The notes under the pieces were generated by a model. It saw nothing but the letters and a program-made list of their open reading frames with translations, made no database searches and was not told the DNA's origin. This document shows positions 18,269 to 26,313 of a DNA stretch of 40,027 nt, in pieces (the stretch's first letter is position 1; each line of letters opens with the position of its first letter). Position numbers and translations under genes: made by a program. Origin of the DNA: an uncultured Candidatus Hydrogenedens sp. (GTDB taxonomy: Bacteria > Desulfobacterota_D > UBA1144); contig CACLTT010000005.1 in NCBI GenBank assembly GCA_902609885.1, positions 79,476 to 119,502 of the forward strand, given 5' to 3'.

Positions 18269-18702
18269 GATTTTATTTTAAATATTTCATTAACCAATTT
18301 AAAACTATATGTTTCTATATTAAAGAATTCATAAAGAATAATCAAAAAGATATAGCCTAAAATTATTCCTAATATACCACCTGTTAAAAATCCAATAAAT
18401 TTATTTATTAGATTTAAGCCAAAAGCAGAGATTATTCTATCTATTATCATACAAATCAACTTAATTGATATATACGAAATAAGAAAAACTATTAAAGACG
18501 CTAAAAACTTAGCCCCAGTCCCAGAATAAAAATTAAATTCATTTTGCAATAATAATAAAGACTTTTCAGAATATATGAAAGCAAAAAAAGGAGGAAAAAT
18601 CATTATAAAAAATTTAGATATGCTTTTAATAAAACCAAGAAATAATCCTATAATAGAAAATGAAATCAAAATACCTATTAAAATATAATCATAAATCAGC
18701 AT
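18265..18702 (-). CDS. CvpA-family membrane protein
   Basis: A 145-residue protein with four hydrophobic segments. The N-terminal YDYILIGILISFSIIGLFLGFI pattern and the GFLTGGILGIILGYIFL segment near the end match the CvpA/colicin V production family. These proteins sit in the inner membrane and influence envelope stress tolerance in some bacteria; the exact activity is unknown. The stop overlaps the fbp start by four bases. The start region is extremely AT-rich, with TATAAT five bases before the ATG. Confidence 0.75.
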   Translation of the reverse strand: MLIYDYILIGILISFSIIGLFLGFIKSISKFFIMIFPPFFAFIYSEKSLLLLQNEFNFYSGTGAKFLASLIVFLISYISIKLICMIIDRIISAFGLNLINKFIGFLTGGILGIILGYIFLIILYEFFNIETYSFKLVNEIFKIKS

Positions 18703-18754
18703 ATTATATTATATAATATTTTGACTTAATACTTTTATCTGATAATTTAAAAAA

Positions 18755-19735
18755 ATGAATTCTAGTGATATTTCTGAGCTTTTAAATAAATATTTATATC
18801 AAATTGAAAAAATATTAAATACATCCATTAAATCAAAAATTCCGATGTCTAAGCAAATATCACAACACATTGTTTTGAAAGCCGGCAAAAGGTTTAGACC
18901 AATTTTATTATTATTAAGCTATTTAGTATTCAAAGAAAAACCTAATGCACGTGTTTTTAATGCTGCGGCAGCAGTTGAAATTTTACATAATGCTTCATTA
19001 CTCCATGATGATATTGTAGATAATTCTTCAATGAGAAGAGGGCAAAAAACATCAAATTTGATATGGGGTGACCATGCAAGTGTCCTAGCTGGTGATTTTT
19101 TATTGTCGAAATCGTTATGGTTAATCAATAAAACTAAAAATCATTTTGTTATGGATTCTGTAACTAATGCCGCATCAGAATTAGCCAATGGTCAAATAAT
19201 GGATTTAACAATGTCGAGAAACTTTGATGAATTTTCTATTGATAATTACTTTAAGATGATAAATTTAAAAACAGCATCTTTGCTGTCATCGTGTTCAGAG
19301 GTGGGAGCAATACTGTCAGGTGCTTCAGATAAAGAAATTAGATCAATGAAAAATTTTGGTAAATTTTTGGGTATTTCTTTTCAAATAGTTGACGATTTAT
19401 TAGATTTTACAGGGGAGTCAAAATCATTGGGTAAAAAAACTTTACAAGATCTTAAAGACGGAAAAGTTACTTTACCACTTATAATTGCTGTTTCTTCATC
19501 GTCTAAATTAAACTATAAGAAAGCCGAAACAATATTAAAAACTAGAAAATTCGATAGAAAGAGTCTAAATTTTCTGTATAATCTTATTGTTCAAGAAGGT
19601 GCTTTAGGTAAAGCAAAAAAAGAGGCTGAAAAGTATTCAAAAAAAGCCTTAAATAATGTTACGCATCTCGAGAATTCAGAATACAAAATTGCTCTGCAAT
19701 ATTTATTAATTGGAAATTTGACGAGGATTAATTGA
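18755..19735 (+). CDS. Polyprenyl diphosphate synthase (IspB-like)
   Basis: A trans-prenyltransferase that builds the side chain for quinones. First aspartate-rich motif LLHDDIVDNSSMRRG near residue 85; second motif FQIVDDLLDFTG near residue 212; KAGKRFRPILL is the usual N-terminal substrate site. Length is 326 residues, in the octaprenyl/heptaprenyl synthase range; chain length is not certain. The mutase start codon overlaps this stop by one base. TTGACT (18721-18726) with a TAATTT or GATAAT hexamer just before the ATG is a possible promoter. Confidence 0.9.
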   Translation: MNSSDISELLNKYLYQIEKILNTSIKSKIPMSKQISQHIVLKAGKRFRPILLLLSYLVFKEKPNARVFNAAAAVEILHNASLLHDDIVDNSSMRRGQKTSNLIWGDHASVLAGDFLLSKSLWLINKTKNHFVMDSVTNAASELANGQIMDLTMSRNFDEFSIDNYFKMINLKTASLLSSCSEVGAILSGASDKEIRSMKNFGKFLGISFQIVDDLLDFTGESKSLGKKTLQDLKDGKVTLPLIIAVSSSSKLNYKKAETILKTRKFDRKSLNFLYNLIVQEGALGKAKKEAEKYSKKALNNVTHLENSEYKIALQYLLIGNLTRIN

Positions 19736-21357
19736 TGGATAAAAAGGGTTGGAAAGAAAAATTTCAAGATAAGTTAAAAGAGAGGAAAGATTCATTCTCA
19801 ACGTCTTCTGGTATTAATATAGATCGATTTTTTACAATTAATGATATAGATAAAAAAACTGAAGATAAAAACTCTTTGCCAGGACAATTTCCCTTTGTAC
19901 GTGGGGTTCAGCCAACTATGTATAGAGGAAGGTTCTGGACAATGAGGCAGTATGCAGGTTTTGGTTCAGCTCAAGAAACAAACAATAGGTTTAAATATTT
20001 ATTAGATAAAGGCCAGACTGGTCTTAGCGTGGCTTTTGACCTCCCAACTCAAATGGGATATGACTCTGATAGCGAAATAAGTAAAGGTGAGGTTGGTAAA
20101 GTGGGTGTTGCGATCGACTCACTTGAGGATATGGAAATTCTTATGGATGGTATTCCTCTAGATAAAGTTTCAACTTCTATGACTATAAATGCTACTGCTG
20201 GAATGTTGCTGGCCATGTATATGATTACTGCTGAGAAACAAGGTGTCTCCCCTGAAAAAATTATGGGAACAGTCCAAAATGATTTGTTGAAAGAGTTTAT
20301 TGCTAGAGGGACATATGCGTTTCCACCCGAACCATCAGTAAAAATAACTGTTGATATAATGGAGTACTGTAAAGATTATGTTCCAAAGTGGAATCCAATA
20401 AGTGTAAGCGGTTACCATATCAGAGAAGCAGGCTCAACTGCTGTCCAAGAACTATCTTTTATGTTAGCCGATGCTATTGAATATCTAGAGATTGCAAGAT
20501 CTAGGAATATTAATATTGAAAAAATTTGCCAAAGGGTATCATTCTTCTTTGCAGTTCATAATAATTTTTTTGAGGAAATTGCAAAGTATAGAGCCGCAAG
20601 AAGAATTTGGTCCAATATCCTTAAAAATAATTTTGGTGTCAAAAATGAAAATTCTTGTAAATTTAGAGTTCATTCACAGACAGGAGGTGTTACTCTTACA
20701 GCTCAACAACCATTAAATAATGTAGTACGGGTTTCTATGCAGGCACTTGCTGCAGTTTTAGGTGGTACACAATCATTACACACAAATTCATTTGATGAAG
20801 CATTAGGTCTTCCAACTGAGGATTCAGCTACAATTGCATTGAGAACTCAACAAATAATTGCGTTCGAATCAGAGGTCGCCGACTCAATTGACCCACTTGC
20901 TGGATCATACTATGTTGAATATTTAACTGATGAAATTGAAAAAAAAGTTTATGAATATTTGGAAATTATTAAAGATAAAGGTGGAATGATTAAATGTATT
21001 GAAGACAATTTCATTCAAGGTGAGATTGAAAGCTCAGCTTTTGATTTTCAAATAGAGTTGGAAAATAAAGATAGGGTTGTAGTTGGTGTAAATGATTTTA
21101 AAGCTACTGAAGAGAAAGAGATGCCAATCCAAGAAATCGATCCTATGTTAGAAAAAGATCAAGTTCAAAGATTAAATAATTTAAAGAATAAAAGGGATAA
21201 TGACTTAGTAGATAAATGCCTATCCGATTTAACTAAGGCTGCTGAAAAAAATGTTAATATCATGCCATTTATTGTAGAGTCTGTCAGAGCTTATTGTACA
21301 ATTGGTGAGATGACTTCGGCGTTAGAAAAAATATATGGTAGATATAAAGGTAATTAA
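19735..21357 (+). CDS. Methylmalonyl-CoA mutase large (catalytic) subunit
   Basis: Catalytic TIM-barrel subunit of a B12-dependent acyl-CoA mutase, 540 residues, without the C-terminal cobalamin-binding domain, which is expected as a separate small subunit and is not in this window. Methylmalonyl-type substrate residues appear present: Tyr63 in QPTMYRGR and the Arg in KEFIARGTYAFPPEP, where isobutyryl-CoA mutases have other residues. ISVSGYHIREAGSTA carries the conserved His. The ATG at 19735 shares one base with the preceding stop and has GAGG upstream; an in-frame TTG at 19732 is less likely. It works downstream of the propionyl-CoA carboxylase at 35-38.6 kb. Four-base convergent overlap with rimI. 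Confidence 0.92.
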   Translation: MDKKGWKEKFQDKLKERKDSFSTSSGINIDRFFTINDIDKKTEDKNSLPGQFPFVRGVQPTMYRGRFWTMRQYAGFGSAQETNNRFKYLLDKGQTGLSVAFDLPTQMGYDSDSEISKGEVGKVGVAIDSLEDMEILMDGIPLDKVSTSMTINATAGMLLAMYMITAEKQGVSPEKIMGTVQNDLLKEFIARGTYAFPPEPSVKITVDIMEYCKDYVPKWNPISVSGYHIREAGSTAVQELSFMLADAIEYLEIARSRNINIEKICQRVSFFFAVHNNFFEEIAKYRAARRIWSNILKNNFGVKNENSCKFRVHSQTGGVTLTAQQPLNNVVRVSMQALAAVLGGTQSLHTNSFDEALGLPTEDSATIALRTQQIIAFESEVADSIDPLAGSYYVEYLTDEIEKKVYEYLEIIKDKGGMIKCIEDNFIQGEIESSAFDFQIELENKDRVVVGVNDFKATEEKEMPIQEIDPMLEKDQVQRLNNLKNKRDNDLVDKCLSDLTKAAEKNVNIMPFIVESVRAYCTIGEMTSALEKIYGRYKGN

Positions 21358-21827
21358 ATATTTTTGCTCATTAAAACTGCGTTGGTATTTGAATTTTTAT
21401 AGTACTTTTTTCTAAGACCATCAATTCGAAAGCCTTTTTTCTTATAAAGATTAATTGCCGAATTATTTGTCTCATCTACTTCTAGACAAACTCTTTTTAA
21501 TGAATTATTTATTCCAAATTCCTCTACTTTGTCTAATAAGCTTATCGCAAACCCTCTTTCTCTGTGGCTTTGTATAGTCGCAATTTTTAGAATTTCAATA
21601 AATTCATCATTAGCTATACATAAACAATAACTTATTATTTTATCACCTAATTTAATATACAAATTATGACTATTTGAGCTTATAAAATGCGATAAGATTT
21701 GCTTATAGTTCCAGAAGTTTTTAAAATATGATTTTTCAATTTTTTCAATATCTGTAAAATATTTTTTTAATTTATTTTTGATTTCAAATTTAGATCCAAT
21801 TGTTTCAAATATTAAAACTTTGTTCAT
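21354..21827 (-). CDS. rimI: Ribosomal-protein-S18-alanine N-acetyltransferase-like GNAT enzyme
   Basis: GNAT-fold acetyltransferase, 157 residues. The acetyl-CoA loop is HRERGFAISLL and the C-terminal motif NNSAINLYKKKGFRIDGLRKKYY is typical of RimI. Direct assignment to RimI rather than another GNAT protein is likely but not certain. An upstream ATG at 21863 would extend it through the queC start, but the inner ATG at 21827 is preferred: TATAAT lies exactly six bases upstream and the protein then begins where RimI homologues do. Confidence 0.8.
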   Translation of the reverse strand: MNKVLIFETIGSKFEIKNKLKKYFTDIEKIEKSYFKNFWNYKQILSHFISSNSHNLYIKLGDKIISYCLCIANDEFIEILKIATIQSHRERGFAISLLDKVEEFGINNSLKRVCLEVDETNNSAINLYKKKGFRIDGLRKKYYKNSNTNAVLMSKNI

Positions 21828-21833
21828 GTTTAT

Positions 21834-21841
21834 ATTATAAT
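21834..21841. promoter_or_regulatory. Shared palindromic -10 box of rimI and queC
   Basis: The palindrome ATTATAAT gives TATAAT on both strands (minus 21834-21839, plus 21836-21841). Each is exactly six bases from the ATG of its gene (21827 and 21848). Neither gene has a ribosome binding site. Confidence 0.65.
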
Positions 21842-21847
21842 AGATCC

Positions 21848-22585
21848 ATGATGAAAAAAGCATTAGTTGTATTAAGTGGCGGTCAAGATTCTACTACATG
21901 TCTATTTTGGGCAATCAAGAATGGTTATGAATGTTCAGCTATAACATTTGAGTATAATCAAATCCACTCATTAGAAATTTCTTGTTCAAAAAAGATTGCA
22001 AAGATCGCAAATGTTATAAACCATAAAATATTAAATTTGGGCAGTATCTTTGAAGGTGACTCTCCGCTAACAAATAAGAATAAATTGCTAGAAACTAAAA
22101 ATGATTTAAAAGATTTTGAAAAAGGAATCCAACAAACTTTTGTCCCTTCAAGAAATATTGTATTTCTATCCCTTGCCGCAAATTACGCATATACTATTGG
22201 AGCTAACCGTTTAATAACAGGAATATGTCAAACTGATTATGCAGGCTACCCAGATTGTAGAGGTGATTTTATTAATTCATTAGAAAATACTCTATCCCTT
22301 GGATTAGATAAGAAAATAGAAATTATTACTCCTCTCTTAAATTTAAAAAAATTTCAAATAGTCCAACTTGCAAAAGATATAGGTGATAAATGTTGGAATG
22401 CTCTTGCATATACCCATACATCTTATTGTGGAAATTTTCCTCCAAGAGGTAATGATCATGCATCACTATTACGTGCCAAGGGATTTGAAGATGCAGGTTT
22501 GCCAGACCCATTAATTTTGAGAGCTTTTAAGGAGGGATTATTGGATTTACCAAAATCAAAAAATTATGAAAATCAAATTAAGTGA
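21848..22585 (+). CDS. queC: 7-cyano-7-deazaguanine (preQ0) synthase
   Basis: ATP-dependent ligase that converts 7-carboxy-7-deazaguanine to preQ0 for queuosine. The PP-loop VVLSGGQDSTTCLFW is near the N-terminus, and FVPSRNIVFLSLA, QTDYAGYPDCR and LLRAKGFEDAGLPDPL are typical. The usual four-cysteine zinc site is reduced: the region CWNALAYTHTSYCGNFPPRG retains two Cys, and the final CxxC pair is replaced by a stretch with Asn, Asp and His. The start is ATG 21848 (or the adjacent 21851); the frame is open further upstream, but the -10 box position argues for 21848. Overlaps queE by 20 bases. Confidence 0.92.
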   Translation: MMKKALVVLSGGQDSTTCLFWAIKNGYECSAITFEYNQIHSLEISCSKKIAKIANVINHKILNLGSIFEGDSPLTNKNKLLETKNDLKDFEKGIQQTFVPSRNIVFLSLAANYAYTIGANRLITGICQTDYAGYPDCRGDFINSLENTLSLGLDKKIEIITPLLNLKKFQIVQLAKDIGDKCWNALAYTHTSYCGNFPPRGNDHASLLRAKGFEDAGLPDPLILRAFKEGLLDLPKSKNYENQIK

Positions 22586-23210
22586 GATTTTTTTTTCTAT
22601 ACAAGGTGAAGGGGTACTTATAGGAACCCCCACGGTATTTATTAGACTTTACGGGTGTAATTTGAGATGTGACTGGTGTGATTCTATGTATGCGGTGGAA
22701 GGTAATGAATACTTTGTTAGAACAATCAATTCAATAATAAAAGAAACCGAAATCTACAGTTGTGATAATATTTGTATAACAGGAGGAGAACCGTTACTTC
22801 AAGTTGATCAGGTTGCATTAATGACAGAAAAATTTATTAATATAAACAAAAATATCATTTTAGAAACTGCAGGACATATTGAGCCACCTAATATTTTTCA
22901 AAGTAAAAATACTGTTATTAGCATGGATTGTAAGTGCCCATCATCTAAAATGGATAATTCTCTAAATATAAGAAATCTTCTCAAATTAAAAAATAAAGAT
23001 CAAATTAAATTTATTATTGATGATAATAATGATTATTTATATTCTAAAGAAATTATAAAAAAACATAAATTTCGAGCACAATTAATTTTTCAGCCCACCT
23101 GGGGATCGAGTATTAAATTACTAACTGAAAAAGTCCTAAGTGATAATTTAAATGTAAGAGTATTGCCCCAGCTACACAAGGATATTTGGGGCGATCTTAA
23201 AGGAAAATAG
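22566..23210 (+). CDS. queE: 7-carboxy-7-deazaguanine synthase, radical SAM
   Basis: Radical SAM enzyme that forms the deazapurine ring of queuosine from carboxy-tetrahydropterin. The N-terminal FFSIQGEGVLIGTPTVFIRL segment and the iron-sulfur Cys31, Cys35, Cys38 in CNLRCDWCDS are diagnostic, as is CITGGEPLLQ. Length is 214 residues. It directly follows and overlaps queC, so substrate and product enzymes are co-expressed. QueD, QueF and the folE-type entry enzyme are not in this window. Confidence 0.93.
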   Translation: MKIKLSEIFFSIQGEGVLIGTPTVFIRLYGCNLRCDWCDSMYAVEGNEYFVRTINSIIKETEIYSCDNICITGGEPLLQVDQVALMTEKFININKNIILETAGHIEPPNIFQSKNTVISMDCKCPSSKMDNSLNIRNLLKLKNKDQIKFIIDDNNDYLYSKEIIKKHKFRAQLIFQPTWGSSIKLLTEKVLSDNLNVRVLPQLHKDIWGDLKGK

Positions 23211-23319
23211 CTTAAATTATGAAATAAAATTAAATTAAAACTTTTAACATACATATTTTGTGCTCAAATCATAATTTTTAGATATACTTTTAAAGTTAAT
23301 TAATAAGAGAATTTTTAAA
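23211..23319. other. Intergenic region before thyX
   Basis: 109 bases, very AT-rich. TATACT at 23283-23288 could be a -10 with a leader of about 30 bases. I see no terminator hairpin for the queC-queE unit and no repeat. Confidence 0.35.
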
Positions 23320-23985
23320 ATGAAAGTAAGATTAGTTAGTTATTCAAAGCCAACATTAGAATTTGAAAATGAAGGTATAACAGATGTTCAAGAATTGGTA
23401 GCATTTTGCGCACGAGTTTCCAATCCATCAAATCAAAATAATAATGAAACTTCACAAAAGCTTATTAAGTATTTGATAAATAATAAACATTGGTCTCCAC
23501 TAGAAATGGTAACTGCATGTATTGAAATTGAGACTACACGAGATATTGCAAGACAGATATTGAGACATCGATCTTTTAGCTTTCAAGAATTTAGTCAAAG
23601 GTATGCTGACCCTACAAAAGATTTATCCTTTGTCTTTAAAGAGGCTAGATTGCAAGATAATAAAAATAGGCAAAACTCTATTGAGACGAATAATGAAAGC
23701 CTTAAATCAGAATGGATTAATAAGCAACAGAAATTAATCGATCTCTCATTGGAAACATATAAATGGGCTATTGATAATGGGATAGCTAAAGAACAGGCTC
23801 GGGCCGTTTTGCCTGAAGGTAATACTGTGAGTAGAATGTATATGAATGGTACTTTGAGAAGTTGGGTTCATTATATTGAATTAAGAAGTTCTAATGGAAC
23901 TCAAAAAGAACATATGGAAATTGCTAAATCAATTGCTAAAATAATAAGCGATATTTTTCCTATGATGTCAGATTTTTCAAGCTAG
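23320..23985 (+). CDS. thyX: FAD-dependent thymidylate synthase
   Basis: Methylates dUMP using methylenetetrahydrofolate and reduced flavin. The ThyX signature RHR followed by seven residues and Ser is present as RHRSFSFQEFSQRY (from residue 82). WSPLEMVTACIEIE and the C-terminal RSWVHYIELRSS are conserved. Length is 221 residues. No thyA is seen here, so this may be the organism's dTMP source, though that cannot be judged from one window. It ends 7 bases before the convergent acyl-CoA-synthetase-like gene. Confidence 0.95.
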   Translation: MKVRLVSYSKPTLEFENEGITDVQELVAFCARVSNPSNQNNNETSQKLIKYLINNKHWSPLEMVTACIEIETTRDIARQILRHRSFSFQEFSQRYADPTKDLSFVFKEARLQDNKNRQNSIETNNESLKSEWINKQQKLIDLSLETYKWAIDNGIAKEQARAVLPEGNTVSRMYMNGTLRSWVHYIELRSSNGTQKEHMEIAKSIAKIISDIFPMMSDFSS

Positions 23986-23992
23986 TCACTTA

Positions 23993-24895
23993 TCATAAAT
24001 TAATTAATTCTAATCCAAGATCATTGACTTTATCAATTAAATTTTTATCTATTACATCAGTTGAAATTATTCTTTTTATGTTTTTTCCTAATAATTCTTG
24101 AATTGATTGTTCAGTAGAATTTTGATCTTCGATTAATCTATATAAATTATTGGAATCCGTAAATAAATTTGTTGGCAATGTTTCTTTTAAATTATTGCAT
24201 AAATCTTTCCAATTGAAAAAATTTGTAAATTTCTTTTTATGTAATATCATTAGTGCGCAAATTTTTAAAGAAAATAAATCTTTTTTTTGATAAAATATAT
24301 TAGAAAATTCTCTTTCTGGTATATCAATAATTAAATTTTCTAGTGATTCGATCATTTTTAAGTTAACTTCTTCTTTTCTATCAAAAGTCAAATTTGAATT
24401 AAAATCATTCTTTAAAATTTGATTCCACTTATTTTTATCAATTTTGTTTTTACCAAGAAGTCCAAATTTATACATTAATTTAGGATTATAAATTTTAGGC
24501 AGTATTTTTTTATCAATACCCCCATAAAGGGTAATCAATATTTTATCCTCAAAATCTTTAAAATTCATCGAATCCTCAATTTTATCTATAATTATTATAT
24601 TATTTTCTTTAATCTTAGTATCGAAGCTATCAGGATCATATGTGCTAATATTTATTGAAGAGTTTACGCTTAAAAAAACATATGTTAGCAAAGTATTTTC
24701 TAATGATGACGATCCCGTATTATAAACTTTATTATTAAAGATATTATTATTAATAACAAAATATGTTAGATAATCGATAGAATTGATAATATCAAGGTAA
24801 GTATATTGTTTCCAATTTAAACCATCTAAAAACTGATAAGCTAACTTATTACCATTTTTTCTTAACTCTTCCTTTAGCAAAAATAAATTATTCAT
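23993..24895 (-). CDS. Degenerate, shortened acyl-CoA-synthetase-like protein (FAA1 type)
   Basis: A 300-residue protein that resembles the first half of AMP-binding long-chain acyl-CoA synthetases in order: residues about 14-50 (NKLAYQFLDGLNWKQYTY) match the usual substrate-entry start, 55-100 match the next alpha/beta unit ending in NNIIIID, 195-250 resemble the LPLSHxxER-to-ETxPT region (IPEREFSNIFYQ, then NLKETLPTNLF), and 275-298 resemble the SGGAPL region (IKRIISTDVIDKNLIDKV). The ATP-binding TSGTTGxPKG loop is missing, and there is no C-terminal half. It is an intact frame with its own promoter, so it may be a pseudoenzyme rather than a dead gene. The relationship is inferred by eye. 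Confidence 0.5.
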   Translation of the reverse strand: MNNLFLLKEELRKNGNKLAYQFLDGLNWKQYTYLDIINSIDYLTYFVINNNIFNNKVYNTGSSSLENTLLTYVFLSVNSSINISTYDPDSFDTKIKENNIIIIDKIEDSMNFKDFEDKILITLYGGIDKKILPKIYNPKLMYKFGLLGKNKIDKNKWNQILKNDFNSNLTFDRKEEVNLKMIESLENLIIDIPEREFSNIFYQKKDLFSLKICALMILHKKKFTNFFNWKDLCNNLKETLPTNLFTDSNNLYRLIEDQNSTEQSIQELLGKNIKRIISTDVIDKNLIDKVNDLGLELINL

Positions 24896-24923
24896 GGATT
24901 TATAAAACTTGAATTTTGTCTAT

Positions 24924-24951
24924 ACTATACATTAATGTTATTTATTGACAA
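24924..24951 (-). promoter_or_regulatory. Promoter of the acyl-CoA-synthetase-like gene
   Basis: On the minus strand, TTGTCA (24946-24951), a 16-base spacer and TATAGT (24924-24929). The predicted start near 24917 leaves a leader of about 22 bases before the ATG at 24895. Confidence 0.5.
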
Positions 24952-24960
24952 TTAAGCTAA

Positions 24961-26313
24961 ATGATTAAATTCTCAGAAAAAATTAAAAATTCAGAAATCT
25001 ATATTACTGCACTAGAAGTAATTAAAACTTTATCTGATGCTGGTTTTGAGAGTTATATTGTTGGTGGAGCAGTTAGAGATCTCTTAATTAAAAAAAATCC
25101 TAAAGAATATGACATATGTACATCTGCAACTCCAAATGAGATTAATAAAATCTTTAAAAAATCAAAATTAGTAGGGCAAAGCTTTGGTGTATCAATAGTA
25201 TTACAAAATCAATATGCATTTGAAATTGCAACATTTCGAGAGGATTTTGACTATCTTGATGGCAGACATCCAGATAAAGTTAAATATACAAAAAATGTAA
25301 AGAATGATATTCAAAGGCGCGATTTTACTGTTAATGGATTACTTTTTGATCCCATCAGTAATAAAGTTATTGATCACTGCGATGGAGTTTCAGACTTAAA
25401 GAATAAAATAATTAGAACAATAGGGGATCCATTTGAGAGATTTTCTGAAGATTATTTAAGAATTTTAAGAGCGATAAGATTTTCAAATCAACTTAATTTT
25501 GAGATAGAGAAAAAAACTTCAAAAGCTATGGAAGAATTGTCACAAAAAGTAGTAAATATAAGTATAGAGAGAGTCAGAGATGAAATTTCCAAAATTTTAC
25601 TAAGTGCTTCACCCGGAAAAGGAATAAGATTACTAGATAAATATTACATTCTAAATATCTTTCTTCCTGAAATATTAGAAATGAAAAATGTACAGCAGCC
25701 ACCTGATTTTCACCCAGAAGGTGATGTTTTTGTTCACACTTGCTTAGTTTTAGATAAATTGTCTGAATCTATTTCAGAAAATAGTATTGAAGTTGTATAT
25801 GGCGCACTATTTCATGACATTGGAAAACCAGATACCTATGATAAAACTGATAGGATAAGATTTAACAGACATGAATATGTTGGTGCAATCAAAGCTGAGA
25901 AGATCTGTAAAAGACTAAAATTTTCTAATAAACAGACGGAATCAATTGTATCTCTAGTTAAAGAGCATATGAAATTTGGAAATATAAAAAATATGAAAAA
26001 AAGTACTTTTAAAAAATTTGTCTCAATAGAAAATTTTAATGATCATTTAAAATTACATAAAGCTGATTGTCTAGGTAGTCATGAAGATCTGTCTCTTTTT
26101 GATTTTACTGTGCAAAAATTGGATCAGTTAAACAATGAGCCAATATTACCTAAGCCTTTTATAAATGGAAATGATCTCATTGATTTGGGCATTAAGCCCG
26201 GGCCAAATTATAAATCTATTTTATCAGAAATTTTTGATGATCAGCTAGAGGGTAATATTAAGTCAAGAGATGAGGCATTGATTAAATTAAAGGAAGTAAT
26301 TAATAATGACTAA
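24961..26313 (+). CDS. cca: tRNA nucleotidyltransferase (CCA-adding) with HD domain
   Basis: Class II nucleotidyltransferase that adds or repairs the CCA end of tRNA. Motifs in order: YIVGGAVRDLL, the metal site KEYDICTSATP, RRDFTVNGLLFDP, EDYLRILRAIRF and IERVRDEISKIL, then an HD domain with GDVFVHTCLV and ALFHDIGKP. Length is 450 residues. In the metal site the first Asp of the usual DxD is Glu (E-Y-D). The gene overlaps the next one by 8 bases. The tRNA-Gln gene in this window has no encoded CCA, so this activity is needed. A poly(A) polymerase role is an alternative in this superfamily. Confidence 0.88.
   Translation: MIKFSEKIKNSEIYITALEVIKTLSDAGFESYIVGGAVRDLLIKKNPKEYDICTSATPNEINKIFKKSKLVGQSFGVSIVLQNQYAFEIATFREDFDYLDGRHPDKVKYTKNVKNDIQRRDFTVNGLLFDPISNKVIDHCDGVSDLKNKIIRTIGDPFERFSEDYLRILRAIRFSNQLNFEIEKKTSKAMEELSQKVVNISIERVRDEISKILLSASPGKGIRLLDKYYILNIFLPEILEMKNVQQPPDFHPEGDVFVHTCLVLDKLSESISENSIEVVYGALFHDIGKPDTYDKTDRIRFNRHEYVGAIKAEKICKRLKFSNKQTESIVSLVKEHMKFGNIKNMKKSTFKKFVSIENFNDHLKLHKADCLGSHEDLSLFDFTVQKLDQLNNEPILPKPFINGNDLIDLGIKPGPNYKSILSEIFDDQLEGNIKSRDEALIKLKEVINND

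Noticed and set aside
23211-23319. Possible small RNA or riboswitch before thyX
   Set aside because: Only AT-rich sequence without conserved stems or a recognisable aptamer core.
24945-24950. Plus-strand TTGACA just before cca
   Set aside because: A -10 at normal spacing would fall inside the coding sequence and none is visible there; the site reads better as the minus-strand TTGTCA promoter element.
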